From Phenylobacterium sp. (GTDB lineage: Bacteria; Pseudomonadota; Alphaproteobacteria; Caulobacterales; Caulobacteraceae): a DNA stretch of 48,996 nt. The stretch lies in the NCBI RefSeq assembly GCF_030697925.1, contig NZ_JAUYOJ010000025.1, positions 1 through 48,996 of the forward strand, in the 5' to 3' direction. A program made the position numbers and the translations under genes. Each line of letters opens with the position of its first letter. Positions within the stretch are counted from its first letter, which is position 1. This document shows positions 17,647 to 26,827 of the stretch, piece by piece. The notes below the pieces were generated by a model. It saw nothing but the letters and a program-made list of their open reading frames with translations. It was not told the DNA's origin and searched no databases.

Positions 17647-18618
17647 CTACGGAATGAGCAGGCTCGCCCCAACCGTGTCGCGGCCTTCGAGCGCCTCGTG
17701 CGCGGCCCGGGCCTGCGCCAACGGGAAGGTCTGGCCGATCTCGACCTTGACCACGCCGGACACGATGACCTCGAACAAGGCCTGGGCGCTGGCGTCCAGC
17801 TCGGGCGTGGTGGCCTGGTAGTCGCCCATGGTGGGCCGGGTGAAGAACAGCGAGCCGGCCGCCGCCAGCCGCGCGGGGGCGAAGGGCGGGACGGGTCCCG
17901 AGGCGTTGCCGAACGAGACGAATAGGCCGCGCCGCGCCAGGCTGCCGAGCGTCCCCTCGAAGGTCGCCGCGCCGACGGAGTCATAGGCCACCGGCACACC
18001 CTTGCCGTCGGTCAGTCGGCGGACCTCTGCGGCCACGTCCTGGTCGCGATAGAGGATGACGTGGTCGGCCCCCAGGTCGCGGGCCCGCTGGGCCTTGGCC
18101 TCCGAGCCTGCGGTGGCGATCACCGTGGCGCCCAGGTGCTTGGCCCACTGGACGGCGATGGAGCCGACCCCGCCGGCGGCGGCATGGATCAGGATGGTTT
18201 CGCCGGCCTTCACCGGATAGGTCCGGCGCAGCAGGAACTCCGCCGTCATGCCCTTGAGCAGGGCCGCCGCCCCCGTCTCGGCGCTGACCCCCGGCGGCAG
18301 CTTCACCGCCCGGTCGGCCTTCACCACGTGGAATTGCGAATAGGCCCCGATGGGTCCGCCGGCATAGGCGACCAGGTCCCCGGCCTTGAACCGGGTCACG
18401 CCCTCGCCGAGCGCCTCCACGACCCCGGCCGCCTCCATGCCGAGGCCCGAGGGCAGCTTGACCGGATAGAGGCCGGAGCGGTGGTAGGTGTCGATGAAGT
18501 TCACCCCCACGGCCTGGTGGCGGACCAGGATCTCTCCGGGCCTGGGTTCGGGGGTGGGCAGGTCGACGACCTGCAGGACCTCGGCGCCGCCGGTGGTCTC
18601 GAAGCGGATCGCCTTCAT
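17647..18618 (-). CDS. NADPH:quinone oxidoreductase-like zinc-independent MDR protein
   Basis: The 323-residue protein is a medium-chain dehydrogenase/reductase of the quinone-reductase branch: MKAIRFETTGGAEVLQ start, VGVNFIDTYHRSGLYP, the nucleotide-binding ILIHAAAGGVGSIAVQWAK motif, and no structural-zinc Cys cluster. Such enzymes reduce quinones or enals with NADPH. The start overlaps the stop of the dienelactone hydrolase-like gene by four bases (ATGA), so the two form an operon. The true substrate is unknown. Confidence 0.9.
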   Translation of the reverse strand: MKAIRFETTGGAEVLQVVDLPTPEPRPGEILVRHQAVGVNFIDTYHRSGLYPVKLPSGLGMEAAGVVEALGEGVTRFKAGDLVAYAGGPIGAYSQFHVVKADRAVKLPPGVSAETGAAALLKGMTAEFLLRRTYPVKAGETILIHAAAGGVGSIAVQWAKHLGATVIATAGSEAKAQRARDLGADHVILYRDQDVAAEVRRLTDGKGVPVAYDSVGAATFEGTLGSLARRGLFVSFGNASGPVPPFAPARLAAAGSLFFTRPTMGDYQATTPELDASAQALFEVIVSGVVKVEIGQTFPLAQARAAHEALEGRDTVGASLLIP

Positions 18619-19319
18619 TGGCCGTCTCCCAGGTGCTGCTTGAAGAAAGCCAGGGTGCGGCCTCCGGCCAGCTTGGCGTCGGCCGCGTCATAATGCTCGC
18701 CGCCCACCCGGGCGAAGGCGTGGTCGCGGCCTGGATAGGTGTGGATCTGGATCTGGGGGTGGTTCTTCAAGGTGGTCACGATCAGGGCCTGGGCCTCCTT
18801 GGGGACGAACTGGTCTTCCTCGGCGATGTGCATCAGCAGGGGATCGGCCAGCTTCTCGGCTTCGGCCAGCCGGCCTTCGATCCCCACGCCATAGTAGGAG
18901 ACGGACGCGTCGGAGTCGGTTCGCGCGGCTGTCAGGAAGGCCAGCAGCCCGCCCAGGCAGAAGCCCACCGCGCCGACCTTGCCATTAACCTCGGCCATGG
19001 CCCGGACCTGATCGATGGTGGCGGCGATGTCCTCCACCCCGGCCTCGACGTCGAAGGCGTTGAACAGCTCGAAGGCCCGCTTCCACTCGGCCTCGGACTT
19101 GTCGGTGATGTCGATGCCGGGCTCGATCCGCCAGAACAGATCCGGGCAGACCGCCAGGAAGCCCTCCGCCGCCAGGCCGTCGCAGATATCCCGCATGACG
19201 GCGTTGACCCCGAAAATCTCCTGGATCACCACCACGGCCGGAGCCCTGGTCTTGGCCGGTCGCGCCAGATAGGCGGTGAAGTCGCCGTCTTCACCCTTGA
19301 TCGTGATCGTCTCACCCAT
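18615..19319 (-). CDS. Dienelactone hydrolase family protein (cytoplasmic)
   Basis: The alpha/beta-hydrolase has the DLH triad: Cys121 in GAVGFCLGG, Asp169 in AEEDQFVP and His200 in YPGRDHAF, plus the conserved Glu34 (VIQEIFGVN). I choose the ATG at 19319 (234 residues, MGETITIKGEDG), which has GGGAGA nine bases upstream; the longer frame begins at a GTG at 19337 inside a parS-like site. No signal peptide is seen. DLH proteins open lactone rings, but most members have unknown physiological substrates. It is the first gene of an operon with the quinone reductase. Confidence 0.9.
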   Translation of the reverse strand: MGETITIKGEDGDFTAYLARPAKTRAPAVVVIQEIFGVNAVMRDICDGLAAEGFLAVCPDLFWRIEPGIDITDKSEAEWKRAFELFNAFDVEAGVEDIAATIDQVRAMAEVNGKVGAVGFCLGGLLAFLTAARTDSDASVSYYGVGIEGRLAEAEKLADPLLMHIAEEDQFVPKEAQALIVTTLKNHPQIQIHTYPGRDHAFARVGGEHYDAADAKLAGGRTLAFFKQHLGDGQ

Positions 19320-19329
19320 CGCCGTCTCC

Positions 19330-19345
19330 CGTTGCACGTGAAGCC
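19330..19345. promoter_or_regulatory. Weak parS-like site (12 of 16 matches)
   Basis: CGTTGCACGTGAAGCC keeps the CACGTGAA core but has four mismatches to parS. It lies just upstream of the dienelactone hydrolase start. It may be a degenerate or low-affinity ParB site, or chance. Confidence 0.35.
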
Positions 19346-19418
19346 CTCGTGGGGGCTACTAGCGCGCGGGCGCCGACACCGGCCATAACAATGTCGTCAG
19401 GACGCCGGAGGATTTGAG

Positions 19419-19670
19419 ATGAAGATGACGATCGAAGTCGACTGCTCTGCGCAGGAAGCCCGCGCCTTCTTGGGCCTGCCGGACGTCACCGCCCTAAACG
19501 AGAAGCTGGTCGAGGAGATGCAGAGCCGCATGACCTCCAACATGGCCATGCTGTCGCCCGATGAGCTGATGAAGAACTGGACCGCCTTTGGGGTCGGCGC
19601 CCAGGAGCAGTTCCGCAAGCTGATGTCCGCCGCCGTCGATGCGGGCATGGGGAACACCCGCCCGAAATGA
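19419..19670 (+). CDS. Small conserved protein (DUF6489-like) coupled to mnmE
   Basis: The 83-residue protein starts [23 protein letters not shown], which fits my memory of a small alphaproteobacterial family (DUF6489). The second half is a predicted helical, amphipathic stretch ([25 protein letters not shown] ... [15 protein letters not shown]). It has no signal peptide or membrane segment. A GGAGG lies about seven bases upstream of the ATG, and the stop overlaps the mnmE ATG (ATGA). The function is unknown; it resembles a helical surface-binding protein. Confidence 0.8.
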   Translation: MKMTIEVDCSAQEARAFLGLPDVTALNEKLVEEMQSRMTSNMAMLSPDELMKNWTAFGVGAQEQFRKLMSAAVDAGMGNTRPK

Positions 19671-21001
19671 GCGATACGATCTTCGCCGCCGCCACCGCCC
19701 CGGGCCGCGCGGCGGTGGGCGTCGTGCGTTTGTCCGGCCCGGCGACGGGCAGGGCGGTGGACGCCCTGGCCGGCCGTCGCCCCCTCGCGCGCCAGGCGTC
19801 CTTGCGAACCCTGACACATGAGGGTGCGATCCTCGACCAGGCCCTGGTCCTGTGGTTCGCCGGCCCCCACAGCTACACCGGCGAGGATTGCGCCGAGTTC
19901 CACGTGCATGGCGGGCCGGCCGTGATGACCGGGTTGCTGGAGGCCTTGAGCGCTCTCGGCCTGCGCCTGGCCCAACCCGGGGAATTCACCCGCCGGGCTT
20001 TCGAGCACGGCAAGCTGGACCTGGCCCAGGCCGAGGGCGTGGCCGATCTCATCGAGGCCGAGACCGAGGCGCAACGCCGCCAGGCCCTGGACCAGCTGGG
20101 CGGCGCGCTGGGCCAGGCCCAGACCCGTTGGCGCGAGGCCCTGATCGAGGCCCTGGCCATGTTCGAGGCGGCGGTCGACTTCCCGGACGAGGAGGTGCCG
20201 GCCGACGTTGCGGCCCGCGCCAAGCCGATCCTGGCCGGGCTGATCGCCGAGCTCGAACAGGCCCTGGCCGACACCCGGCGGGGCGAACGGGTGCGGGAGG
20301 GCTTCAAGATCGCCCTGATCGGCGCGCCCAACGCCGGCAAGAGCACGATCCTCAACGCCCTGGCGCGTCGGGAGGCGGCCATCGTCACCGCCACCCCGGG
20401 CACCACTCGGGACATCATCGAGGTTCCCATGCGGTTCGCGGGTTACAAGGCCCTGCTGGCCGACACCGCGGGCCTGCGCGACACCCATGACGAGATCGAG
20501 GCCGAGGGCGTGCGCCGGGCCCGCGCCTGGGCCCACGAGGCCGACCTGCGGGTTTGGGTCGTGGACGGGGCCAGCGACGCCAGGGCCAGCGCGCCCGGCG
20601 ACCTGCATTCGCACGATATCTGCCTGATCAACAAGGCCGACCTGCCGGCGGGGGCGGAGACCGGTCACGCCCTGGTGGAGGCTCGCGCCCTGGGGATTGA
20701 CGTCCTGCGGCTCAGCGCACGTGAAACCACCGACATCGCCGCCCTGGAGGTCGCCCTGGAGCGCCGGGTAGTGGACGCCCTGGCCGGGGCCGAGCCGCCC
20801 ACCGCCACCCGCCTGAGGCACCGCGAACTGTTGGGCGAGGCGTTGGAACGGCTCCAGCGGGCCGAAGCCTATGAGGACGAACTCGAACTGGCGGCCGAGG
20901 ACGTACGCCTGGCCGGCCGCGCCCTGGACCGCATCACCGGCCGCATCGATCCCGAGGACGTGCTCGACCGGGTGTTTTCCAGCTTCTGCATTGGAAAATA
21001 A
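19667..21001 (+). CDS. mnmE: tRNA modification GTPase MnmE
   Basis: MnmE works with MnmG to add the cmnm5 group to U34 of certain tRNAs. The 444-residue protein has the N-terminal formyl-THF-binding domain ([22 protein letters not shown]), the inserted G domain with P-loop GAPNAGKST (219-227), [15 protein letters not shown] (266-273) and INKAD, and the C-terminal CIGK motif with the catalytic Cys. The start overlaps the small upstream gene by four bases. A parS-like site begins two bases after the stop. The C-terminal helical region joins the N-terminal part as in E. coli. Confidence 0.97.
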   Translation: MSDTIFAAATAPGRAAVGVVRLSGPATGRAVDALAGRRPLARQASLRTLTHEGAILDQALVLWFAGPHSYTGEDCAEFHVHGGPAVMTGLLEALSALGLRLAQPGEFTRRAFEHGKLDLAQAEGVADLIEAETEAQRRQALDQLGGALGQAQTRWREALIEALAMFEAAVDFPDEEVPADVAARAKPILAGLIAELEQALADTRRGERVREGFKIALIGAPNAGKSTILNALARREAAIVTATPGTTRDIIEVPMRFAGYKALLADTAGLRDTHDEIEAEGVRRARAWAHEADLRVWVVDGASDARASAPGDLHSHDICLINKADLPAGAETGHALVEARALGIDVLRLSARETTDIAALEVALERRVVDALAGAEPPTATRLRHRELLGEALERLQRAEAYEDELELAAEDVRLAGRALDRITGRIDPEDVLDRVFSSFCIGK

Positions 21002-21003
21002 GC

Positions 21004-21019
21004 TGTTTCACGTGAAATG
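21004..21019. promoter_or_regulatory. parS: parS-like site (14 of 16 matches) after mnmE
   Basis: TGTTTCACGTGAAATG matches all but the last two positions of the parS consensus. It is intergenic, between mnmE and an inverted repeat. Confidence 0.82.
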
Positions 21020-21033
21020 CGGCGGGCGCTTAG

Positions 21034-21171
21034 GTCCTCCCCCAGCGCGCAGCGCGGTTTGGGGGAGGTGGCGCGTCGCCTTCTTTGGCGATGTGACGGA
21101 GGGGGCTGAAGCCCACAAGGGTCAAAGTCCCCCTCAGTCAGCTTCGCTGACAGCTCCCCCAGAAGGGGAGC
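21034..21171. repeat. Intergenic repeat between mnmE and mnmG
   Basis: The stretch contains CCTCCCCCAGCGCGC / GCGCGGTTTGGGGGAGG hairpin arms and the block GTCCCCCTCAGTCAGCTTCG, CTGACAGCTCCCCC. That block is the reverse complement of part of the hemE-hemH repeat at 13905, so this is the same family in opposite orientation. Confidence 0.8.
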
Positions 21172-21190
21172 AACCAACTACCCCTGCCAA

Positions 21191-21206
21191 CCTTTCACGT
21201 GAAAGA
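21191..21206. promoter_or_regulatory. parS: parS-like site (13 of 16 matches) upstream of mnmG
   Basis: CCTTTCACGTGAAAGA keeps TTTCACGTGAAA intact and differs at three outer positions. It lies 65-80 bases before the mnmG start, so ParB binding could influence mnmG-rsmG-parAB transcription. Confidence 0.7.
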
Positions 21207-21270
21207 TCGGCCGCCCTTCGCTATATAGGCCTCGCTCGCCCCCGGTCCGCCGGGGGCGTCTTTCTTCGGG

Positions 21271-23130
21271 ATGCGAAGCTTGAGCGCTTGGGACGTCATC
21301 GTCATCGGGGGAGGGCACGCCGGCTGTGAGGCCGCGGCGGCCTCGGCGCGCTTCGGCGCCCGCACCCTGCTGCTGACCCACAAGCTGGAAACCATTGGCG
21401 AGATGAGCTGCAACCCGGCCATCGGCGGCCTGGGCAAGGGCCATCTGGTCCGCGAGATCGACGCCCTGGACGGGCTGATGGGCCGGCTGGCCGACCAGGC
21501 CGGCATCCAGTTCCGCATGCTGAACCGTTCCAAGGGCGCGGCGGTGCGTGGGCCGCGTAGCCAGATCGACCGCAAGCTCTATCGCCAGGCCATGCAGGCC
21601 GAGCTCGCCCAGACCCCGAACCTGGAGATCCTGGCCGAGGCGGTGGAAGACCTGATCGTCGTGGACGGGGTGGTGCTGGGCGTCGTGGGCGCGACCGGGA
21701 CCGAGTACCGCGCCGGCCGCGTGGTGCTGACCACGGGGACCTTCCTCAAGGGCCTGATCCATCGCGGCGAGATGCGGATCCCCGCCGGCCGGGTGGGGGA
21801 CGCGCCGGCCATCGGCCTGTCGGACCGGCTATACGCCAGCGGCCTCTCCATGGGCCGGCTGAAGACCGGCACGCCGGCGCGGTTGGACGGTTCGACCATC
21901 GCCTGGGACGGACTGGAGATGCAGGCCGCCGACCCCGAGCCGATCCCGTTCTCCTTCCTCACCGCCAAGATCACCACGCCGCAGATCGAGTGCGGGGTGA
22001 CCTACACGACCGCGGCGACCCACAAGATCATCGCCGAGCGGCTGACGGAATCGGCGGTCTATGGCGGTCGGATCAATGGGCGCGGTCCGCGCTATTGCCC
22101 GTCCATCGAGGACAAGGTGGTTCGCTTCGGCGACAAGGACAGCCACCAGATCTTCCTGGAGCCGGAGGGCCTGGACGACGATACGGTCTATCCCAACGGC
22201 ATCTCCACCTCGGTCTCGGAACAGACCCAGGACCTGTTCCTGCGCACCATTCCGGGCCTGGAGAAGGTCCAGGTGCGCCGCTACGGCTACGCCATCGAAT
22301 ACGACTATGTGGACCCCCGGGAGCTCTATCCGACCTTGGAGGTCAAGCGCCTGCCGGGCCTTTATCTCGCCGGCCAGATCAACGGAACGACGGGCTATGA
22401 GGAGGCGGGCGCCCAGGGCCTGGTGGCCGGCCTCAACGCCGCCCGCGCAGCCTCGGGCCTGGACGCCGCCGCCTTCGGCCGCGACGAGGCCTATATCGGG
22501 GTGCTGATCGACGACCTGGTCACCCGCGGGGTCACCGAGCCCTACCGCATGTTCACCAGCCGGGCGGAGTTCCGTCTGTCCCTGCGGGCGGACAATGCCG
22601 ACCAGCGGCTGACCGATCGCGGCCTGGCCCTGGGCGTGGTCGGTGTTTCACGTGAAACAGCGTGGAAGGCCAAGTCCGCCGCCCTGGCCCAGGCCCGCGC
22701 CCGCGCCGCGGAACTGGCCCTGACCCCCAATGTCGCCGCCAAGGCCGGCCTGCCGGTCAAGGCCGATGGGGTGGTGCGTGACCTGACCCAACTCCTGGCC
22801 TATCCGACCATCGGGTTCGAGGACCTGACGGTCATTTGGCCGGAGATCGCCGCCTGGGCCCCGGAAATCCGCGAGCAGGTGGAGATCGACGCCGCCTATG
22901 CGGGCTATCTGGACCGCCAGGCGGCCGACGCCGCGGCCTTCCGCCGAGACGAGAACCTGCGTCTGCCCGCCGAGCTGGACTACGCCCTGGTCGGCGGCCT
23001 CTCCAACGAGGTCCGTGAGAAGCTGGGCGCTGTCCGCCCGCTGACCCTGGGCCAGGCGGCCCGCATCGAAGGCGTCACCCCCGGCGCGCTCACAGCCTTG
23101 TTGGCCCATGTCCGTCGCCACGCGGCCTGA
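21271..23130 (+). CDS. mnmG: tRNA uridine-5-carboxymethylaminomethyl modification enzyme MnmG
   Basis: MnmG is the FAD-dependent partner of MnmE in wobble-uridine modification. The 619-residue protein has the FAD-binding [12 protein letters not shown] (about 11-22), the [25 protein letters not shown] signature, the GTFLKGLIH motif and the second signature [16 protein letters not shown]. It ends with the helical MnmG C-terminal domain ([25 protein letters not shown]). A perfect parS site lies inside the gene, at codons 458-463. The 3' end overlaps rsmG by 23 bases. Confidence 0.98.
   Translation: MRSLSAWDVIVIGGGHAGCEAAAASARFGARTLLLTHKLETIGEMSCNPAIGGLGKGHLVREIDALDGLMGRLADQAGIQFRMLNRSKGAAVRGPRSQIDRKLYRQAMQAELAQTPNLEILAEAVEDLIVVDGVVLGVVGATGTEYRAGRVVLTTGTFLKGLIHRGEMRIPAGRVGDAPAIGLSDRLYASGLSMGRLKTGTPARLDGSTIAWDGLEMQAADPEPIPFSFLTAKITTPQIECGVTYTTAATHKIIAERLTESAVYGGRINGRGPRYCPSIEDKVVRFGDKDSHQIFLEPEGLDDDTVYPNGISTSVSEQTQDLFLRTIPGLEKVQVRRYGYAIEYDYVDPRELYPTLEVKRLPGLYLAGQINGTTGYEEAGAQGLVAGLNAARAASGLDAAAFGRDEAYIGVLIDDLVTRGVTEPYRMFTSRAEFRLSLRADNADQRLTDRGLALGVVGVSRETAWKAKSAALAQARARAAELALTPNVAAKAGLPVKADGVVRDLTQLLAYPTIGFEDLTVIWPEIAAWAPEIREQVEIDAAYAGYLDRQAADAAAFRRDENLRLPAELDYALVGGLSNEVREKLGAVRPLTLGQAARIEGVTPGALTALLAHVRRHAA
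22644..22659. promoter_or_regulatory. parS: Perfect parS site inside mnmG
   Basis: TGTTTCACGTGAAACA matches the consensus at all 16 positions and is a perfect palindrome. It is read as part of GLY-VAL-SER-ARG-GLU-THR codons of mnmG and lies about 10 kb from the predicted origin and 1.1 kb from parA. It is likely the strongest ParB loading site in the window. Confidence 0.95.
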
Positions 23131-23767
23131 CCCCGCACAGGTGATCGAGGTGGCCGACGCCGCCGACTTCGCGGCCGCCAGTGGCGCCGGTCCTGCCGCC
23201 CTGGCCGATCTCGAGCAATACCGGTCATACCTGGTCGACTGGAACCAGAGGATGAACCTGGTGGGCCCCGCGACCCTGGACGTCTTCTGGTCGCGGCACG
23301 CCTGGGACTCGGCCCAGATCCTGCCCCTGGCGCCCGAAGCCCTGACCTGGGCCGACCTCGGGACGGGCGCAGGATTGCCCGGTATCGTCCTGGCGATCCT
23401 GCAAAAAGACCGGCCCGGCTTCCACGTCCATCTGGTCGACAGCCTGGCCAAGCGCTGCCGATTCCTCACCGAGGTGGTCGACGGGCTGAAGCTGCCGGCC
23501 ACCGTTCACAATTCTCGTGCGGAGGACTTGTCCCTGACTGTGGATATCGTCACCGCCCGGGCTTGCGCGCCCTTGCACCGGCTGTTGGGGTATGGCCAGC
23601 CTTACCTGAAGCGCGGCGCCGTGGCGCTGTTCCTCAAAGGCCAAGATGTTGCGTCCGAACTCGAAGACGCTACGAGATATTGGGATTTCGAGGCGGACGT
23701 TTTGCCCAGCTTAAGCGATGCCAGAGGCCGGATCGTGCGCGTGAGGAGGCTCGGCCGTGGCCGCTGA
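23108..23767 (+). CDS. rsmG: 16S rRNA (guanine-527-N7)-methyltransferase RsmG
   Basis: RsmG methylates N7 of G527 in 16S rRNA. The 219-residue protein shows RMNLVGP, the SAM-binding [16 protein letters not shown] motif, [14 protein letters not shown], and VTARACAPL. It overlaps mnmG upstream by 23 bases and parA downstream by 11, so mnmG-rsmG-parA-parB is a compact operon, a conserved arrangement near bacterial origins. Confidence 0.95.
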   Translation: MSVATRPDPAQVIEVADAADFAAASGAGPAALADLEQYRSYLVDWNQRMNLVGPATLDVFWSRHAWDSAQILPLAPEALTWADLGTGAGLPGIVLAILQKDRPGFHVHLVDSLAKRCRFLTEVVDGLKLPATVHNSRAEDLSLTVDIVTARACAPLHRLLGYGQPYLKRGAVALFLKGQDVASELEDATRYWDFEADVLPSLSDARGRIVRVRRLGRGR

Positions 23768-24566
23768 ACGAAAACTGCGCGTGCTGGTGATCGCCAACCA
23801 GAAGGGCGGGGTGGGCAAGACCACCACGGCCATCAACCTGGGCACGGCGCTCGCCGCCGTCGGCGAGCGGGTGCTGCTGATCGATTCCGACCCGCAGGGC
23901 AACGCCTCGACGGGCCTGGGCATCGGCCGGGCCCTGCGCAAGGTCACCCTCTATGACGTGCTTATGGGCGAGCACTCCCTGGAGGAGTCGGTGCTCAAGA
24001 CCGCGATCCCGGGCCTGGACCTGTCGCCATCCGACCCGGACCTCTCCGGGGTCGAGCTGGAGCTCGGCCAGATGCCGCGGCGCTCCTTCAAGCTGCGCGA
24101 CGCGCTGGAAGCCGTGCGGGCGTCCAAGGCCTACACCTATGTGCTGATCGACTGCCCGCCGTCCCTGAACCTGCTGACGGTCAACGCCATGGCCGCCGCC
24201 GACGCCGTGCTCGTGCCCCTGCAATGCGAGTTCTTCGCGCTGGAAGGCCTTACCCAGCTGATGCGCACGGTGGAGCTGGTCAAGGGCAGCCTGAACCCCG
24301 CCCTCGATATCCAGGGGGTGGTGCTCACCATGTACGACCGCCGCAACAGCCTGTCGGAACAGGTGGCGCGCGACGTGCGCGGCCATTTCGGCGACACCGT
24401 CTACCAGACCGTCATCCCGCGGAACGTACGGGTCTCGGAGGCGCCGTCCTTCGGCAAGCCTGTGCTGGTCTATGATTTGAAGTGCCGGGGCTCGCAGGCC
24501 TATCTGAAACTCGCCCGCGAGGTGGTGGTGCGCGAGCGCGACCGCCGCGCCAAGGAAGCCGCGTAA
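23757..24566 (+). CDS. parA: Chromosome-partitioning ATPase ParA
   Basis: ParA is a Walker-type ATPase that binds DNA non-specifically and moves the ParB-parS complex. The 269-residue protein starts at a GTG (23757) with a strong GAGGAGG seven bases upstream. It carries the deviant Walker A motif KGGVGKT (16-22), IDSDPQGNAS, IDCPPSLN and the VIPRNVRVSEAPSFGKP tail typical of chromosomal ParA/Soj. The frame overlaps rsmG by 11 bases, and parB follows three bases after the stop. In Caulobacter ParA is essential and guides the new origin to the opposite pole. Confidence 0.98.
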   Translation: MAAERKLRVLVIANQKGGVGKTTTAINLGTALAAVGERVLLIDSDPQGNASTGLGIGRALRKVTLYDVLMGEHSLEESVLKTAIPGLDLSPSDPDLSGVELELGQMPRRSFKLRDALEAVRASKAYTYVLIDCPPSLNLLTVNAMAAADAVLVPLQCEFFALEGLTQLMRTVELVKGSLNPALDIQGVVLTMYDRRNSLSEQVARDVRGHFGDTVYQTVIPRNVRVSEAPSFGKPVLVYDLKCRGSQAYLKLAREVVVRERDRRAKEAA

Positions 24567-24569
24567 GGA

Positions 24570-25442
24570 ATGAGCATGGCCGAGAAACGCGGACTGGGCC
24601 GGGGCCTGTCGGCCCTGCTGGGCGACGTCGAGGAGACCAATCTCGCCACGGGGACCGGAGAAGCCGCCAGCGTGCGTGAGATCCCCATCGAACTGATCCG
24701 CGCCAATCCCGACCAGCCGCGCACCCAGTTCGCGCCCGCCGAGATCGACGAACTCGCCGAGTCCATCCGCGGCAAGGGCGTGCTGCAGCCGATCCTGGTG
24801 CGGCCCGATCCCGGGGCGGCCGGCGGCTTCCAGATCGTCGCCGGCGAGCGGCGCTGGCGGGCCAGCCAGAAGGCCGGCCTGCGGGTCATGCCCGCCCTGA
24901 TCCGCGAGCTGGACGACCGGCAGGTGCTCGAGATCGCGGTCATCGAGAACGTCCAGCGGGCCAATCTCAACCCGATGGAAGAGGCCGCCGCCTATCAGCA
25001 GCTGGTCGACCGGTTCGGCCACACCCAGGACGAGGTGGCCCAGAGCGTCGGCAAGAGCCGCAGCCATGTGGCCAACACCCTGCGCCTGATGAACCTGCCG
25101 GTCTCGGTTCGCGACCTCGTGCTGGAAGGCAAGCTCTCCGCCGGCCATGCCCGGGCCATCCTCACCGCCGAGGACCCGGCGCGGCTGGCACACGAGATCG
25201 TCGCCCGTGGTCTGTCGGTGCGCGAGGCCGAGGCCCTGGTCCGCAAGCCGACCGCCGCCGGCAAGCCGAAGTCGAGACCGTCCAAGGACACCGACACCCT
25301 GGCCCTGGAGAGCGACCTCTCCGATGTGCTCGGTCTCGACGTCGAGGTCGTCGATCGGGGCGGCGTCGGGGAGCTGCGGATCAGGTATGCGACCCTGGAA
25401 CAGCTCGACGAGCTCTGCCGCCGGCTGACCACCCGAGGCTGA
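24570..25442 (+). CDS. parB: Chromosome-partitioning protein ParB
   Basis: ParB binds parS, loads onto DNA as a CTP-dependent clamp and forms the kinetochore-like complex. The 290-residue protein begins with the conserved ParA-stimulating segment (KRGLGRGLSALLG) and has the N-terminal CTPase domain with GERRWRA (92-98) and ENVQRANLNPMEEA. A helix-turn-helix parS reader follows (about 154-175, TQDEVAQSVGKSRSHVANTL), then a C-terminal dimerisation domain. A second ATG two codons in is an alternative start. The parS sites lie 2-8 kb upstream. Confidence 0.98.
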   Translation: MSMAEKRGLGRGLSALLGDVEETNLATGTGEAASVREIPIELIRANPDQPRTQFAPAEIDELAESIRGKGVLQPILVRPDPGAAGGFQIVAGERRWRASQKAGLRVMPALIRELDDRQVLEIAVIENVQRANLNPMEEAAAYQQLVDRFGHTQDEVAQSVGKSRSHVANTLRLMNLPVSVRDLVLEGKLSAGHARAILTAEDPARLAHEIVARGLSVREAEALVRKPTAAGKPKSRPSKDTDTLALESDLSDVLGLDVEVVDRGGVGELRIRYATLEQLDELCRRLTTRG

Positions 25443-25459
25443 TTTTCGGCCTCCGCTAA

Positions 25460-25484
25460 GCCCTTGTTTTATAAGGGCGCGTTT
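25460..25484 (+). terminator. Probable intrinsic terminator after parB
   Basis: A 6-bp stem GCCCTT / AAGGGC with a 7-base loop is followed by GCGTTTTC, 17 bases after the parB stop. The stem is short and the U-tract weak. The gap 25443-25753 otherwise holds only the long repeat at 25600 and no supported gene. Confidence 0.5.
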
Positions 25485-25599
25485 TCGGAATTCGACCTGT
25501 GGCGATTGGGCCGTATACGAGTACGGACGGTCGGTCTTCTGTGCGCGAGAGAGCGAATTTTGCGAGGGTGGTTTTTGCGGCCGGCGCGTGCAGATCAAA

Positions 25600-25751
25600 C
25601 GGCTTCGCCGTCCTCGCTGCGCTCGCCCTCACCGGCCCTTCGGGCCACCTCTCCCACAGGTGGGAGAGGGAAGTTCAGCGCTCGTGGTCTTCCTCTCCCG
25701 CTTGCGGGAGAGGGTAGGGTGAGGGCGAGCGAAGCGAGGGCGGCGAAGCCG
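25600..25751. repeat. Long inverted repeat between parB and holA
   Basis: The arms CGGCTTCGCCGTCCTCGC ... GCTCGCCCTCACC (25600-25632) and GGTGAGGGCGAGC ... GAGGGCGGCGAAGCCG (about 25718-25751) pair, with nested CTCTCCCACAGGTGGGAGAG and CTCTCCCGCTTGCGGGAGAG hairpins. It lies between convergent genes and could end both transcripts. Confidence 0.85.
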
Positions 25752-25753
25752 CG

Positions 25754-26806
25754 CTACAGCCCCAGCCGTCGCGCCCGACCCGCCACCGTCAGCGCCAGCC
25801 GCTCGGCGATCAGGCCGTCCGGCGAGCCGGCGGTCTTGCAGGCCTTGTCGGCGGCGAGCACCTCGGGCTGCAGACGGTCGAGGTCGTCCAGGGTCCAGGA
25901 CCGGGCCTGGCGGAGGAACTCGCGCTCCTGCTTCCAGAACACGCCACTGGCCTTGGCGGCCTCCTGCAGACCGGCGCCGTTCTTGGCCAAGGTGAGGGTG
26001 CGGCGCATGCGGCCGAGATACATGCCGATGGCGCGGACGGCGGCGGGGCCGGCCTCGCCCTCGGCGGCGGCGCGGCGCAGGCCGGCCTGGGCCTCGGCCA
26101 GGCGGCCGCCGAAGGCGTCGGCGGCGGCGTCCGAGAGGGAGGCCTCGGGCTCGACTCCCAGGAAGTCCTCCAAGTCCTTCGGCGAGGCGGTGCGCCCGCT
26201 GCCGGGCTCGAGATAGAGAGCTAGCCGCTCGATCTCCTGGCGGGCCACCCCGCGCTCCTTGGGCATGCGGCTGACGAACAGCTGCAGGGCCTGGGCGTCG
26301 AGGCCGACCCCGTCCTTGGAGAGGGTCTCGCGGACCAGGCGGGCTACGTCGCCGGGCTCGTCCTCGTAACAGGGGATGACCGCGGCCCCGGGCGCCTTCT
26401 CGGCGGCCTTGCGAAGGGCGGAGTCGCGGCCGAGCGCCCCGGCCTCGATCAGGAAGAAGGCGTCCGGATTGAGCTTGCCCTCGGCATGGGCGATGAGCGC
26501 CTCGGCCACCTGCTTGTCGAGGCTGGCCTTTTCGGTGGCGAACTTCAGCCGCACTAGGCGCCGGCCGCCCATCAGCGACTGGGAGGCGAGCTCGTTCTCC
26601 AGCCGCGCCCCGTCGCCGTCCAGGTCGCCGTCGGTGAGCAGGGCCACGTTGAAGGGGTCGTCCGGATCGGCGGCGACCTTGCGGGCCAGTTCCTTGGCGC
26701 GGTCGCGGACCACGCCGATGTCGCGGCCATAGATCAGCACCGCGCGGATTTGCGGGTCCGGCCTAGCCAGGAAGCGTTCGATATCCGGCCGCTTGGCGAG
26801 GATCAC
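25754..26806 (-). CDS. holA: DNA polymerase III delta subunit
   Basis: HolA (delta) opens the beta clamp in the clamp-loader complex. The 350-residue protein starts MILAKRPDIERFLARPDPQI and shows the family pattern VLIYGRDIGVVRDRAKEL, a DLDGDGARLENELASQSLMGGRRLVRLK segment, and the C-terminal collar helices (GMYLGRMRRTLTLAKNG). It follows lptE in the leftward leuS-lptE-holA order common in Proteobacteria, separated from lptE by an inverted repeat. Confidence 0.93.
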   Translation of the reverse strand: MILAKRPDIERFLARPDPQIRAVLIYGRDIGVVRDRAKELARKVAADPDDPFNVALLTDGDLDGDGARLENELASQSLMGGRRLVRLKFATEKASLDKQVAEALIAHAEGKLNPDAFFLIEAGALGRDSALRKAAEKAPGAAVIPCYEDEPGDVARLVRETLSKDGVGLDAQALQLFVSRMPKERGVARQEIERLALYLEPGSGRTASPKDLEDFLGVEPEASLSDAAADAFGGRLAEAQAGLRRAAAEGEAGPAAVRAIGMYLGRMRRTLTLAKNGAGLQEAAKASGVFWKQEREFLRQARSWTLDDLDRLQPEVLAADKACKTAGSPDGLIAERLALTVAGRARRLGL

Positions 26807-26827
26807 GTCTTGGCTCCGCGCTGAGAG

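Noticed and set aside
19896..19911. CACGTG in mnmE (near 19901) as a parS
   Set aside because: Only the 6-bp core is shared; the flanks do not match. The same holds for CACGTG near 18325, 34598, 38854 and 44453.
20713..20728. CACGTGAAAC inside mnmE as another parS
   Set aside because: Only about 10 of 16 positions match; the left half-site is lost.
23670..25598. 642-codon minus-strand frame opposite parA and parB
   Set aside because: Antisense shadow of parAB with His/Gln/Gly-rich composition; no family pattern.
25443..25753. Possible gene in the parB-holA gap
   Set aside because: Frames here run through the inverted repeat and continue antisense to holA; none has a start with a ribosome-binding site and a family pattern.
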